Source: Nitrospira sp. CR1.1
Lineage (GTDB): Bacteria > Nitrospirota > Nitrospiria > Nitrospirales > Nitrospiraceae
DNA length: 64,000 nt
NCBI GenBank assembly: GCA_014055465.1
Contig: WIAF01000003.1
Span: 248,001 to 312,000, forward strand
Direction: 5' to 3'
A model generated the notes under the pieces. The model was not told where the DNA came from. It searched no databases and saw only the letters and a list, made by a program, of their open reading frames with translations. Below are positions 7,766 to 15,569 of this stretch, in pieces. Position numbers and translations under genes: made by a program. How positions within the stretch are numbered: the first letter of the stretch is position 1; each line of letters opens with the position of its first letter.

Positions 7766-8605
7766 CTATTTCTTTCCAGCGGGAAGCGCATAGCCGGCTT
7801 GACGCACGATGGCTTGGCCATCGCGCCCCTGAATGTACGCGAGAAACTCCTCGCAGAGCTGACGGTTCGGGCAGTATCGCTCCATGGTCATGGAGTGCAC
7901 CGTCGGCTGATATCCTTTCTCAACCACTCCGGCAACCCGCACACGCTGTTGCTGCCTGACCGCCTCATGTCCGTAAATGATTCCGACATCCGCCTGGCCG
8001 CTCAAGACATGGTCAATGACCCCGTGGGAATCCGTGGCCACATCCAGACGCCCCTTGAGCGACTCGTGGAGCCGAAGAGCCCGAAGCACCTCGTCCGTCT
8101 GGACTCCGAGCCGCGTTCGCGACCGGTCAGCAACCGCCAGCCGTGCGCCCCCCCGGCTGATCGTGTCGAGCGATGCCGGCGCTTCCACCAGAGATTCCGG
8201 CACCACGAGCACCAGTTGATCGGCGGCATAGGCCCGCTTCGCGTCCGGCAGGACGTAATACTTTCCTTCCAAGCGCGTGATCAGCTCGTCCCCGCCAGGC
8301 GCGACAAGACTGATAGGACCGGTTCCGATAAAGTATCGGCCCACCATACTGTTTTCCATTCCGGCAATGGTCTGCCGGAGACTCAATCCTGTATCGAAAA
8401 ACAACCGCACATTGACTCCGGCATGGCTGCGCTCAAAACCATCCCCCAACCTTTCCAGCACTTCTCTCAAACTCGGGGAAGCGGCGATGACGAACGTCTC
8501 ATCGGCAGACGCGGGAACCGCCCGCACACCGCTTTCACACGTGAGGAACAGAACCAGGGCGAGCAACGTCCTGACAACATTCCGAGCACACGCATAGCGC
8601 CTCAT
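7766..8605 (-). CDS. ModA-like periplasmic substrate-binding protein, orphan copy 1
   Basis: ATG at about 8605 has GAGG six bases upstream and yields 279 residues with a signal peptide ending near VPASA. The mature chain begins ETFVIAASPSLREVLERLGDGFE and runs through QADVGIIYGHEAV to AYIQGRDGQAIVRQAGYALP, the class II binding-protein fold of ModA/WtpA. It is divergent from modA at 3908; the usual GSSG loop is replaced by FFDTGLSLRQTI. No permease or ATPase gene of its own is adjacent, so it may feed ModBC or act in sensing. The ligand (molybdate, tungstate or another oxyanion) is not known. Confidence 0.78.
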   Translation of the reverse strand: MRRYACARNVVRTLLALVLFLTCESGVRAVPASADETFVIAASPSLREVLERLGDGFERSHAGVNVRLFFDTGLSLRQTIAGMENSMVGRYFIGTGPISLVAPGGDELITRLEGKYYVLPDAKRAYAADQLVLVVPESLVEAPASLDTISRGGARLAVADRSRTRLGVQTDEVLRALRLHESLKGRLDVATDSHGVIDHVLSGQADVGIIYGHEAVRQQQRVRVAGVVEKGYQPTVHSMTMERYCPNRQLCEEFLAYIQGRDGQAIVRQAGYALPAGKK

Positions 8606-8670
8606 TAATATCCTCGCCTTGAAAGATGATGCCTGTTCACATGCATGCACGACCGGTATTGCACACTCAC

Positions 8671-9864
8671 CTACCCGGCCCGCAGACTACGCACCTTACC
8701 GGTCTCCGTCATATCGTACCCACCCAACGCTTCGACTTCGGTTCTGAACTGACGGCTGGCAATCGCATCCAGCAGATGCGAGAGGCCCGGATGAGTGGAG
8801 AGGTATCGCTTCGGCAGGACCAGATCGTAACGGGCCTGTTGCAGCGGCACGAAGTCGAGCCCGAAGATCTGCGCAGCGGACCGCACGCCGATCCCCGCAT
8901 CGCCTAGCCCGTCCGCAATGTGCCGGGCCACCTCAAAATGCGAGCTCACCGTCATGCCATACCCCTTGACGGACACGCTGTCGATGCCCAATGCCTGAAG
9001 ACGTTGGTCCAGCAACATCCTGGCGGCGGCGCCTTCTTCGCGATTGACCAACGACACATTCGTCCTGGCCAGGTCCTCCACACCGCGGATCCGTTTGGGG
9101 TTCCCCGCTCGCACGATGAGCCCCTCTTCCCACGCGGCAAACGTCACGACAATATAATCGTCGCCCTGCAGGTGCCGGCGAAGGTAGGGCAGATTCGATT
9201 CTCCCGTTTTGGCATCAAGAATGTGCAATCCCGCCATGTGCACTTCTTTGCGCTTGAGCGCCTCCAGCGCCGCGGCACTGCCCATGGACCACCCCACGAC
9301 CGTGGACGTGTCTTTATGGCGATGGAGATATTCGCTGGCCAGATTGATGGCCGGATCACAACCGGCCACCGCAATTTCCCGCTCGACGATTTGACGTTCA
9401 CGCAGCAGGCGGACGAGCACCCGGCGATCGGACTTCGCCGCGCGCAACCCCGATCCCGCCTTGCCGATGATCAGACCATCAGCCGGCACGGTGTAGTTGA
9501 GGATTTCACCCAGAGCGGCAACCGGACGAACGACGAAACGATCTTCGATCTTGGCCACCTTCACTCTGGTGCGCGGTTGAACGGCCGATACGGCCAATCC
9601 GGGCCAGACCCAATCACCTTCGATCAACTCGCCGGTCGTCTTGAGACTGAAGATATCTTCCACGTGACAGCCCAAGACACTGGCCAACCGTAAGGCCACC
9701 GCCGTGGTCGGGAGATACTGATCCGCCTCGATGGCGCAGACGGCCTGACGGGTAATCAAGGCGCCGTCGGCGAGCTGGCCTTGAGAAAGGCCTTTGGCCA
9801 TGCGCAGGGCGCGAAGGGAATTGACGACATTGGATGCTGGCTCTGCTTTGCTTTTCTCACTCAT
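8671..9864 (-). CDS. XRE-type regulator with periplasmic-binding-like ligand domain
   Basis: The 397-residue protein has no signal peptide. Residues about 14-72 are an XRE helix-turn-helix (LRALRMAKGLSQGQLADGAL, TRQAVCAIEADQYLP). From about 90 to 380 it holds a periplasmic-binding-protein-like domain (VVGWSMGSAAALEALKRKEV, LVNREEGAAARMLLDQRL, GYGMTVSSHFEVARHIADGL), the PBP_like type found in cytoplasmic molybdate-linked regulators. It heads the leftward series porin-lipoprotein-SBP, and one-component sensing of molybdate or tungstate is a reasonable inference. A GAGG lies four bases before the ATG. Confidence 0.88.
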   Translation of the reverse strand: MSEKSKAEPASNVVNSLRALRMAKGLSQGQLADGALITRQAVCAIEADQYLPTTAVALRLASVLGCHVEDIFSLKTTGELIEGDWVWPGLAVSAVQPRTRVKVAKIEDRFVVRPVAALGEILNYTVPADGLIIGKAGSGLRAAKSDRRVLVRLLRERQIVEREIAVAGCDPAINLASEYLHRHKDTSTVVGWSMGSAAALEALKRKEVHMAGLHILDAKTGESNLPYLRRHLQGDDYIVVTFAAWEEGLIVRAGNPKRIRGVEDLARTNVSLVNREEGAAARMLLDQRLQALGIDSVSVKGYGMTVSSHFEVARHIADGLGDAGIGVRSAAQIFGLDFVPLQQARYDLVLPKRYLSTHPGLSHLLDAIASRQFRTEVEALGGYDMTETGKVRSLRAG

Positions 9865-9875
9865 GGCGCCTCGGG

Positions 9876-9904
9876 TGATATCATGGTAGATTAACTAGTG
9901 TCAA
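9876..9904 (-). promoter_or_regulatory. Promoter-like element and inverted repeat before the XRE-PBP gene
   Basis: On the minus strand TTGACA (9899-9904) is followed after 17 bases by ATATCA (9876-9881) preceded by TG. TATCAT and ATGATA half-sites flank this block in inverted order (about 9880-9916), fitting an autoregulatory operator. If the -10 is right the mRNA would be almost leaderless and lack the GAGG site, so the exact promoter assignment is doubtful. Confidence 0.35.
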
Positions 9905-10395
9905 CTATTATGATAGTCTTTCTGCATAAAATTGTTGCTACCCGGTGATTGTTCGACTTGGAGCGCCACCGCATGCCCACCCGCTCCGCTCCCTGACGAG
10001 CGATGCGCTCCCCGCGAATGCACTCGTTCGCTCATGTATCCTGTTCCGCGCTGTGCTGTCAACGACGGCACCCGCGGCGCAGACTTCCACAGCAAACGCC
10101 TGCCCCCCATCGCGACGAACCGACGCGCAGAACCGGGTCGCCAAGAAAGCAGGATGTCGCATGTCAGCTTGGACACCTGATCGATGGGCCACAAGGAACA
10201 GTCAGGACGAATCGGTGCGCCGGCCATGAATTCACGTGAGTCCGCCTTACGGCCGCACCGTTGCCTCCCGCCTCTCCCGGATCCGGGTGAACGGATGAGG
10301 CGCCGCGGTGAATCACTCCACCCGCCCCGATCCATCCACCACATCCTCTTCTATTCCCACCATGCCCGACGTGCGACATGGCATCGGCACGTCAC
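9905..10395. other. Intergenic region, no gene supported
   Basis: About 490 bases between the XRE-PBP start and the end of the small exported protein gene. Open frames here have no ribosome-binding sites and unlikely composition. I see no RNA gene. It probably holds the upstream control region for the leftward cluster. Confidence 0.5.
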
Positions 10396-10845
10396 TCACC
10401 GGAACACAACCTTCCGAACCCCTGAGACCGGCACGAGGACCTCACCGAAATCCGAGATGCCCTTAAAACTCCCCGCGATCGCCAGCTGGAACGTTCCGGT
10501 TTTACCGTTCGTCAGCATGACATGCGCCGTCCGCGATTCGTCGTTCGGCCCGGGCCCGAATTCAATCTGCTTGATCGTGTGAAACTTCACATGCACGACA
10601 GCCGCCCCTCGCTTCAAGGGCAGCGCGTCGAGCTCATGAGGAATAAACGATGTCTCGCTGAGCTTTTCTTCATAGTAAAACACCGTGCGCTGGAGTTCCG
10701 TCTCGATATTCTTTTCGTCCGTGGCCACCACATGGAAGCCCTGGTGATTTGCCGGTTCGGCCAGCGCTGCAACAGCGCCGAGCATGAGAATCACTAGCGC
10801 GGCGGCCCATCGCAACAGGCCAAGACCCGGTCGATGCTGATCCAT
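10396..10845 (-). CDS. Small exported protein downstream of TonB-dependent receptor
   Basis: A 149-residue protein with a signal peptide (hydrophobic to about AVAALA, residue 29). The mature part is compact and beta-rich with TVFYYEEKLSETSFIPHELDAL, GAAVVHVKFHTIKQIEFG and a C-terminal DFGEVLVPVSGVRKVVFR segment. No family is recognised. AAGGAGGAGAG precedes the ATG. It starts 32 bp after the receptor stop, so the two are cotranscribed and it may be a periplasmic partner of that receptor. Confidence 0.7.
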   Translation of the reverse strand: MDQHRPGLGLLRWAAALVILMLGAVAALAEPANHQGFHVVATDEKNIETELQRTVFYYEEKLSETSFIPHELDALPLKRGAAVVHVKFHTIKQIEFGPGPNDESRTAHVMLTNGKTGTFQLAIAGSFKGISDFGEVLVPVSGVRKVVFR

Positions 10846-10877
10846 CTCTCCTCCTTCTGTTCAAGGCGCCACTCAAA

Positions 10878-13163
10878 TCAGAACTTTAATCCCACCGAAC
10901 CGGCCACCGTAAACGGAGCGCCGGGGAAATAGGCGGCGCCGCCGCCCAATCGATCTTCAAAGGCATTGATGACGCCGACATATTTTTTATCGAACAGATT
11001 CAAGAACGCCAGACTCACAAAACCGTCTTTCACGCCAGGCAGCGCGCCGAACAGCTTCGGATTGCTATAGGTCAAGAAGAGATCGACGACGGTATAGGGC
11101 GCGATCTTCTCACTGTTGTCGACATTCCCGTATCGCGCGCTGATGTACCGCACGACCGGAGAAATTTCCAACCCGTACAGCTTGTAGCTCAGGCCGCCCT
11201 TCAGCATGAACTTCGGAAAGTCCGGCGTGTCGTGCCCCTTCGTCGCCACCACTGCTCCTGACGCAGCCGTGGTATCACTGGCCATCTCCGACTTGCCGTA
11301 GAGAAAGGACCCATAGATCGAAAGATTCTCGACCGGCGTCGCGCCCATTTCAATTTCGCCGCCATAGGCCCGCGCATCGGCCGCACTGGTCCTGACATTG
11401 GTGTTCAGGGCAGGGTCAAACACGCCCACCAGCAGATTTTCGTAATAGGTATAGAACAGCACCGGGGCGAGATAGACCTTCTCTCCCGTATACCGCACGC
11501 CGAGATCGACATTGTGCGACGTGGCTAATTTGACGCGATCGACTAACGTCTGCACGCTGAGGCCGGCGGCATTGAAGGCCGCCCGGTTGTTGGCAAAGAC
11601 CTGCTGAAACTCCGGAAACCCATGAGGCTGCGCGTAGTTTTTTCCATAGGTCGCATAGGTGGTCACCTGCTTATTGATCGCGTAACTCAACCCGAAGTTG
11701 GGTAACCAGGCTTCATAGGTCTGCCCCTTATAGCTGGTCGCCGCATCCTTCGTCGGATTCAGCCCCTGTACATCCTCAAACGATCCGTTGGGAAGACCGG
11801 CATTATTGAATCCGGTGACCGGCGGCTCATACATATTGAAATACCGGAATCCTCCCTCCGCGTGAAAACCACCGATGTCCTTCGTGATTTTGACATAGGG
11901 GCTGCTGATCACCCCGTTGCCCTCTTTTTTGGTCAGCAACCATTGATTGAATTGGAGCTGGCCGTTCTGAAGACGTGAATATTTCTCGGCGATGGGAAGG
12001 CTGAACTGCTCATACCAATACCCGATCTTCAGCCCCGTATTCAGGATGCTGGTGTCATACTCGACGACCGTGCCGTAGCGATCGAATCGATTGGTGCGTT
12101 CACGCACGGCGGGAGCCCCAAGGAAGGTCGTCCCTGCGAGCCGAGGCGCCCATTCGCGGAAATAGTAGGGCTTGATGGTGATTCGATGATTGTCCGTCGG
12201 TGTGATCGTGATCAGCGAGAACGCGTGATAATTGGTGATTTTCTCGCGGTTGAAATCAAAATAATTGACATCCTGCGCCGCGTTATTGAGGATCGACCGG
12301 TTGTAGTCCAGGTCGCGCGCGGCGTCGAGGTTCCGGACCTGCGCAAAGGTCAGCGGGCGAAAGGCATTCTGCGTGGCTTCATTGTAGTCGAAGAAAAGAT
12401 CCGCCTTGACGTACCGTGAAAATTCCTGGCTGGCTCCGAAGGAGACATGGTGACGATCTGACGGCGCGCCCCCCGCTCCCCGCCATTTGTCGGCGGTGGT
12501 ATAGGAATACGACGCATAGAGTTTGGTGCCGGTCGATAACGTGCCGGAATCAATCCGTGCGTAACTCCGCCGAAAATCGAAGGCGCCGAATCCCTGCCGC
12601 ACATCGATCCCGAATGTGTCCGCCGGCCGCCGTACGCTCAGATCGATATTCCCCGCAATATTCATCGCGCCGAGGCCTTTGTCTGGCGCAATGGCGCCTC
12701 GATATAACGTCATGTCTGAAATGTTTTCCAAATCCAACATATCCGGCCGCGGCCCCGGCGACTCCTGCGCCCAGACCGGCACCCCTTCAATCGTCATCGC
12801 CGTACCCTTGCCGGGCTGGCCCCGGACCCGGAGATTGAATGGTGTTCGCGTATTCAGACCGTAGGGATCGGCCGTCTCGACGGTGACCGACGGCAACATA
12901 CGAAGGGTTTGATACACAGACACCTGCGCGGGACCGCCGAGCTTCCGGATCCCTTCCTTGGTCACAGTCGTTTCGGTTCGAGGCTGAGTCGTTTTCTCTT
13001 CGATCAAACCGCGATGTTTCACGCCCGCCACTTCGACCTCGTCCAACGCCACCTCGGTCTGTGACTCCGTGGCCACCGGCGCGTCTGCCTGTGCATATCC
13101 CGCCGCCGCGATCATGAAGCATCCTCCCAGCACCAGGCCCCATGCGGTGATGAATCGTCCCAT
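10878..13163 (-). CDS. TonB-dependent outer-membrane receptor
   Basis: A 761-residue receptor with a signal peptide (about 1-26), a TonB-box-like stretch DEVEVAG near residues 41-47, a plug domain (about 55-180; TLRMLPSVTVETADPYGLNT, NLRVRGQPGKGTAMTIEGVP) and a long beta barrel ending AGSVGLKF with terminal Phe. It would import a chelate or complex across the outer membrane using TonB energy. Its neighbours and the tonB/ABC operon at 19-27 kb point to a metal or oxyanion complex as substrate; siderophore import is the classic alternative. The plug and barrel look intact. Confidence 0.9.
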   Translation of the reverse strand: MGRFITAWGLVLGGCFMIAAAGYAQADAPVATESQTEVALDEVEVAGVKHRGLIEEKTTQPRTETTVTKEGIRKLGGPAQVSVYQTLRMLPSVTVETADPYGLNTRTPFNLRVRGQPGKGTAMTIEGVPVWAQESPGPRPDMLDLENISDMTLYRGAIAPDKGLGAMNIAGNIDLSVRRPADTFGIDVRQGFGAFDFRRSYARIDSGTLSTGTKLYASYSYTTADKWRGAGGAPSDRHHVSFGASQEFSRYVKADLFFDYNEATQNAFRPLTFAQVRNLDAARDLDYNRSILNNAAQDVNYFDFNREKITNYHAFSLITITPTDNHRITIKPYYFREWAPRLAGTTFLGAPAVRERTNRFDRYGTVVEYDTSILNTGLKIGYWYEQFSLPIAEKYSRLQNGQLQFNQWLLTKKEGNGVISSPYVKITKDIGGFHAEGGFRYFNMYEPPVTGFNNAGLPNGSFEDVQGLNPTKDAATSYKGQTYEAWLPNFGLSYAINKQVTTYATYGKNYAQPHGFPEFQQVFANNRAAFNAAGLSVQTLVDRVKLATSHNVDLGVRYTGEKVYLAPVLFYTYYENLLVGVFDPALNTNVRTSAADARAYGGEIEMGATPVENLSIYGSFLYGKSEMASDTTAASGAVVATKGHDTPDFPKFMLKGGLSYKLYGLEISPVVRYISARYGNVDNSEKIAPYTVVDLFLTYSNPKLFGALPGVKDGFVSLAFLNLFDKKYVGVINAFEDRLGGGAAYFPGAPFTVAGSVGLKF

Positions 13164-13365
13164 TCTGCCGATCTCTTTCTGAAGGGCGAAGGTTCAGGTC
13201 ATTCCGAATCCGCTTCGCCGCGACGCGAACGGTTGTAGGCCAACCCCTTCACCTTGTCCTTGATCGCTCTCAGGCGTGAATTTGACGGGCATCAACCTCC
13301 GGCATAAGCCGAATAGGCCGCCGGGCGGCGCAGCCCGGAAATACAGATTCTCCTATCTATGATAC
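13164..13365 (-). other. Structured leader region of the TonB-dependent receptor gene
   Basis: Read on the minus strand, this leader can form a CCGGGC/GCCCGG hairpin (13321-13338) followed by a CGGC-TTAT-GCCG hairpin and a GGAGG. A 32-codon frame MPVKFTPESDQ (13292-13194) starts after the GGAGG with tight spacing. I do not recognise a known riboswitch. An out-of-frame stretch reading RLRAIKDKVKGLAYNRSRRG looks protein-like, so a small gene with a frameshift is possible. Confidence 0.3.
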
Positions 13366-13394
13366 TTGACATATTTTACTTTATCCTGATACGT
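13366..13394 (+). promoter_or_regulatory. Promoter of the rightward PEP-CTERM/exosortase operon
   Basis: TTGACA (13366-13371), a 17-base AT-rich spacer and ATACGT (13389-13394) with TG just before it. A start site near 13401 would give a leader of about 59 bases before the ATG at 13460. The same TTGA(N)A-17-ATACGT pattern appears upstream of the Crp/Fnr gene at 29438-29466. Confidence 0.55.
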
Positions 13395-13459
13395 TCCGTG
13401 ACACATTCCGGCACCGTCCGCGAAAAAGTCACCGCATACCGGATGAAAGGAGAGGTGGA

Positions 13460-13717
13460 ATGAACGTTGTCCGACGCAGTCGTTTAGCCATCGGTACCTG
13501 TCCTGGCTGCTCCGGAAATACGCTGGTCTCGAATGGAGCGTTCTGGCGCTGTGAAGTCTGCTGCTACGCCGTCACCTCAACCGCATTGACTGCTGATCGC
13601 GCGGCGGCGGAAGCGGTGGTGAGGGAATCCCTCCACGGGTTCACACGACGCGTCGAGACACGCGCAGCCGTCAAGGATGACGAGTTCGATGTCGTAGGGG
13701 CCGGCAGCCGGCATTAG
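13460..13717 (+). CDS. Small zinc-ribbon protein heading the exosortase operon
   Basis: An 85-residue protein with two CxxC knuckles (Cys14/17 in GTCPGCSG and Cys31/34/35 in RCEVCCYA), typical of a zinc ribbon. The C-terminal half is helical and charged (DRAAAEAVVRESLHGF). AAAGGAGAGGTGG precedes the ATG. It is the first gene after a well-formed promoter. I cannot name the family; nucleic-acid or protein contact through the ribbon is a guess. Confidence 0.65.
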   Translation: MNVVRRSRLAIGTCPGCSGNTLVSNGAFWRCEVCCYAVTSTALTADRAAAEAVVRESLHGFTRRVETRAAVKDDEFDVVGAGSRH

Positions 13718-13748
13718 TGGAGCTTTCACCGTAACGCGAGGAGGGCAC

Positions 13749-14447
13749 ATGACACTCACAGCGGTTCTCCCACAGAGCGGCCAGACCATGGGCAGCACGG
13801 TCAGGCCCCCCGTGATCGTCCTGAACAAATTGGTTGGGCTGATCGTGGCCCGCCGCCATCCCCATCGTCGGCACTATCAGGTGCGTACGGCCGACGGCAT
13901 TCATGTGACGGTGCACGATCCCGCCTTCCCCGGACGCACGCGCACGCTGTCGATTGGACAGCACGTGTCGCTTCGCATTCCTCCGCATGCCGTCGTGATC
14001 AGCCCTGCGAGACCCATCGAAGCCACGGAAGACAACGTGTGGCCCGCGCGGGTCGTCCTACCGGCCGGTCAGGAACGAGGCTCCCTGCTGATTGTGAAAA
14101 TCCTCGGGCGACCGTGGACCCTGACCAGCACCCAGGAAGAAGGGAAGCCCGCCCGCCCGCTCCGCGCGTGGGACCGTGTCACCGTCCGGATTCGCCCCGA
14201 GTCCTGTGTCATCGATTGCCGCTACCCCGGCGACTCTCGTCTCCACCCGCGCCTCCTGACCGAATCATCGTGCATGCCCGCCGATTCAGACCACACGCCG
14301 CCGGATACACGCCCACCATATCCGGCTCACAAGGGTAGGGAACCGCTCTCCTGTGTTCCCTGCCCCCCTGTTCCCGAAGACAGGTGCCACCGGTCATCCC
14401 GCCACGTCGAACATCAGTATTTCCGCAGAGAAAGGAGCCGATCATGA
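13749..14447 (+). CDS. Double TOBE-like domain protein
   Basis: A 232-residue cytoplasmic protein with two beta-rich repeats: about 25-90 (YQVRTADGIHVTVHD, IGQHVSLRIPPHAVVI) and about 98-160 (GSLLIVKILGRPWTLTSTQ, WDRVTVRIRPESCVI). The second repeat aligns with the C-terminal repeat of the protein at 25196 (VTVKIVGQPLTFTSTN, EDQVRVSIEAAALRV). The layout resembles the di-TOBE tail of ModC without an ATPase. The last 65 residues are Pro-rich and of low complexity. GGAGG lies before the ATG. A stand-alone oxyanion-binding role is inference. Confidence 0.6.
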   Translation: MTLTAVLPQSGQTMGSTVRPPVIVLNKLVGLIVARRHPHRRHYQVRTADGIHVTVHDPAFPGRTRTLSIGQHVSLRIPPHAVVISPARPIEATEDNVWPARVVLPAGQERGSLLIVKILGRPWTLTSTQEEGKPARPLRAWDRVTVRIRPESCVIDCRYPGDSRLHPRLLTESSCMPADSDHTPPDTRPPYPAHKGREPLSCVPCPPVPEDRCHRSSRHVEHQYFRRERSRS

Positions 14448-15547
14448 TCCGTCCACACCGCCACCACCGTCCTCTCGCACCTATCCTGCTCGGCCTCCTC
14501 CTCAGTTTCTGGTCGGTCCCTCCCCTCCTCGCCTCGACGATCACCGACCAGTTCTCCCTGTCTGGACTGGTCAACAACATCAGGTCTTTTGCGCTGAGTG
14601 ATCTCCAGGCATTTACGCCGGTTACCCAAAGTGTCTCCTATCAATCCGGGTCGGGCACCGTCTCGACCAGCTTTACCGGAGTTCCGCTCTATGACTTTTT
14701 GACAAGTGCCCAGGGGGGAGGCGGGATTACCCAGAACGCTGGCGTAAAAAATGATCTGCTACGCGACTATGTGGTCGCCACAGGGAGCGACGGCTATCGC
14801 GCGGTCTACTCCGTCGGCGAAATCCAGCCGAACTTCGGCGGCCAGAAAGACCTGATCGCCTACCAGTCTAATGGGCAACCATTGGGAAACGACGGGTTCG
14901 CGAGAACCACCGCACCCGGCGATATCGCGGGTGGACGCTATGTCTCCAATCTGAGCAGCTTGCAAGTCTTGTCCGCGACATCCGCCTCTCAGATCAACGG
15001 AACCGGTGGAGGACCCTCATCTCAGCTCAACCTGACAGGGCTGGTATCGAATCCCAGCCTGTATAACCTCTCGAGGCTGCAAACCTTACCCTCCGCCACC
15101 GAAACCGTCACCTATCGAGCCGGCTCATCCACCGTGACCGGCACCTTCACCGGCGTTCCCCTTTGGACCCTGCTGTCCAATGCCGGGCTCATCACCAATC
15201 CCGACATCAAGAACGACCTGCTGGGGAAATACCTGGTGGCAACCGGCAGTGACGGCTACAAAGCCGTCATCGCGCTCGGCGAAATCTCTCCACGGTTCGG
15301 GAATAAGGATGTGCTCGTGGCCTACAACGTTAACGGACAAGGCCTCGGCGCCGACGGATTCGCACGATTAGTGGTTCCGGGCGATACGCTAGGCGGCCGT
15401 TATGTGTCGAATCTCATCGGCCTGGAAGTCTTCGACGCACGAGGCTCCGTCTCAGCTCCAGAACCGGCGACGGGCCTCCTTCTGCTCGCTGGTATTCCGG
15501 CCATCATGTTCCTCGGTTGGCGGCGGCAAGACCAACCACACGCCTGA
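14444..15547 (+). CDS. PEP-CTERM protein with two sulfite-oxidase-like (Moco-fold) repeats
   Basis: From ATG at 14444 (GAAAGGAGC upstream) this is 367 residues with a signal peptide to about LLAS. Two homologous domains follow, about 37-175 and 194-331; both contain FTGVPL, KNDLL, VATGSDGY(R/K)AV, GADGFAR-like and PGD-GGRYVSNL segments, similar to the sulfite-oxidase-type molybdopterin-binding fold. The whole chain has no cysteine, so the molybdenum ligand of that family is absent and catalysis is doubtful. The tail is a PEP-CTERM signal: PEP at 339-341, hydrophobic helix about 343-358, then WRR. It sits just before an exosortase gene, which probably sorts it. Confidence 0.8.
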   Translation: MIRPHRHHRPLAPILLGLLLSFWSVPPLLASTITDQFSLSGLVNNIRSFALSDLQAFTPVTQSVSYQSGSGTVSTSFTGVPLYDFLTSAQGGGGITQNAGVKNDLLRDYVVATGSDGYRAVYSVGEIQPNFGGQKDLIAYQSNGQPLGNDGFARTTAPGDIAGGRYVSNLSSLQVLSATSASQINGTGGGPSSQLNLTGLVSNPSLYNLSRLQTLPSATETVTYRAGSSTVTGTFTGVPLWTLLSNAGLITNPDIKNDLLGKYLVATGSDGYKAVIALGEISPRFGNKDVLVAYNVNGQGLGADGFARLVVPGDTLGGRYVSNLIGLEVFDARGSVSAPEPATGLLLLAGIPAIMFLGWRRQDQPHA

Positions 15548-15569
15548 ACAGCACGCTTGTCCCGCCATC

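Noticed and set aside
9901-10379. Several short frames on both strands upstream of the XRE-PBP gene
   Set aside because: Overlapping frames in all phases with Arg/Pro-rich translations and no start signals.
13164-13365. Cobalamin or Moco riboswitch before the TonB-dependent receptor
   Set aside because: I could not match the conserved boxes of either class by eye; it stays only as a structured leader candidate.
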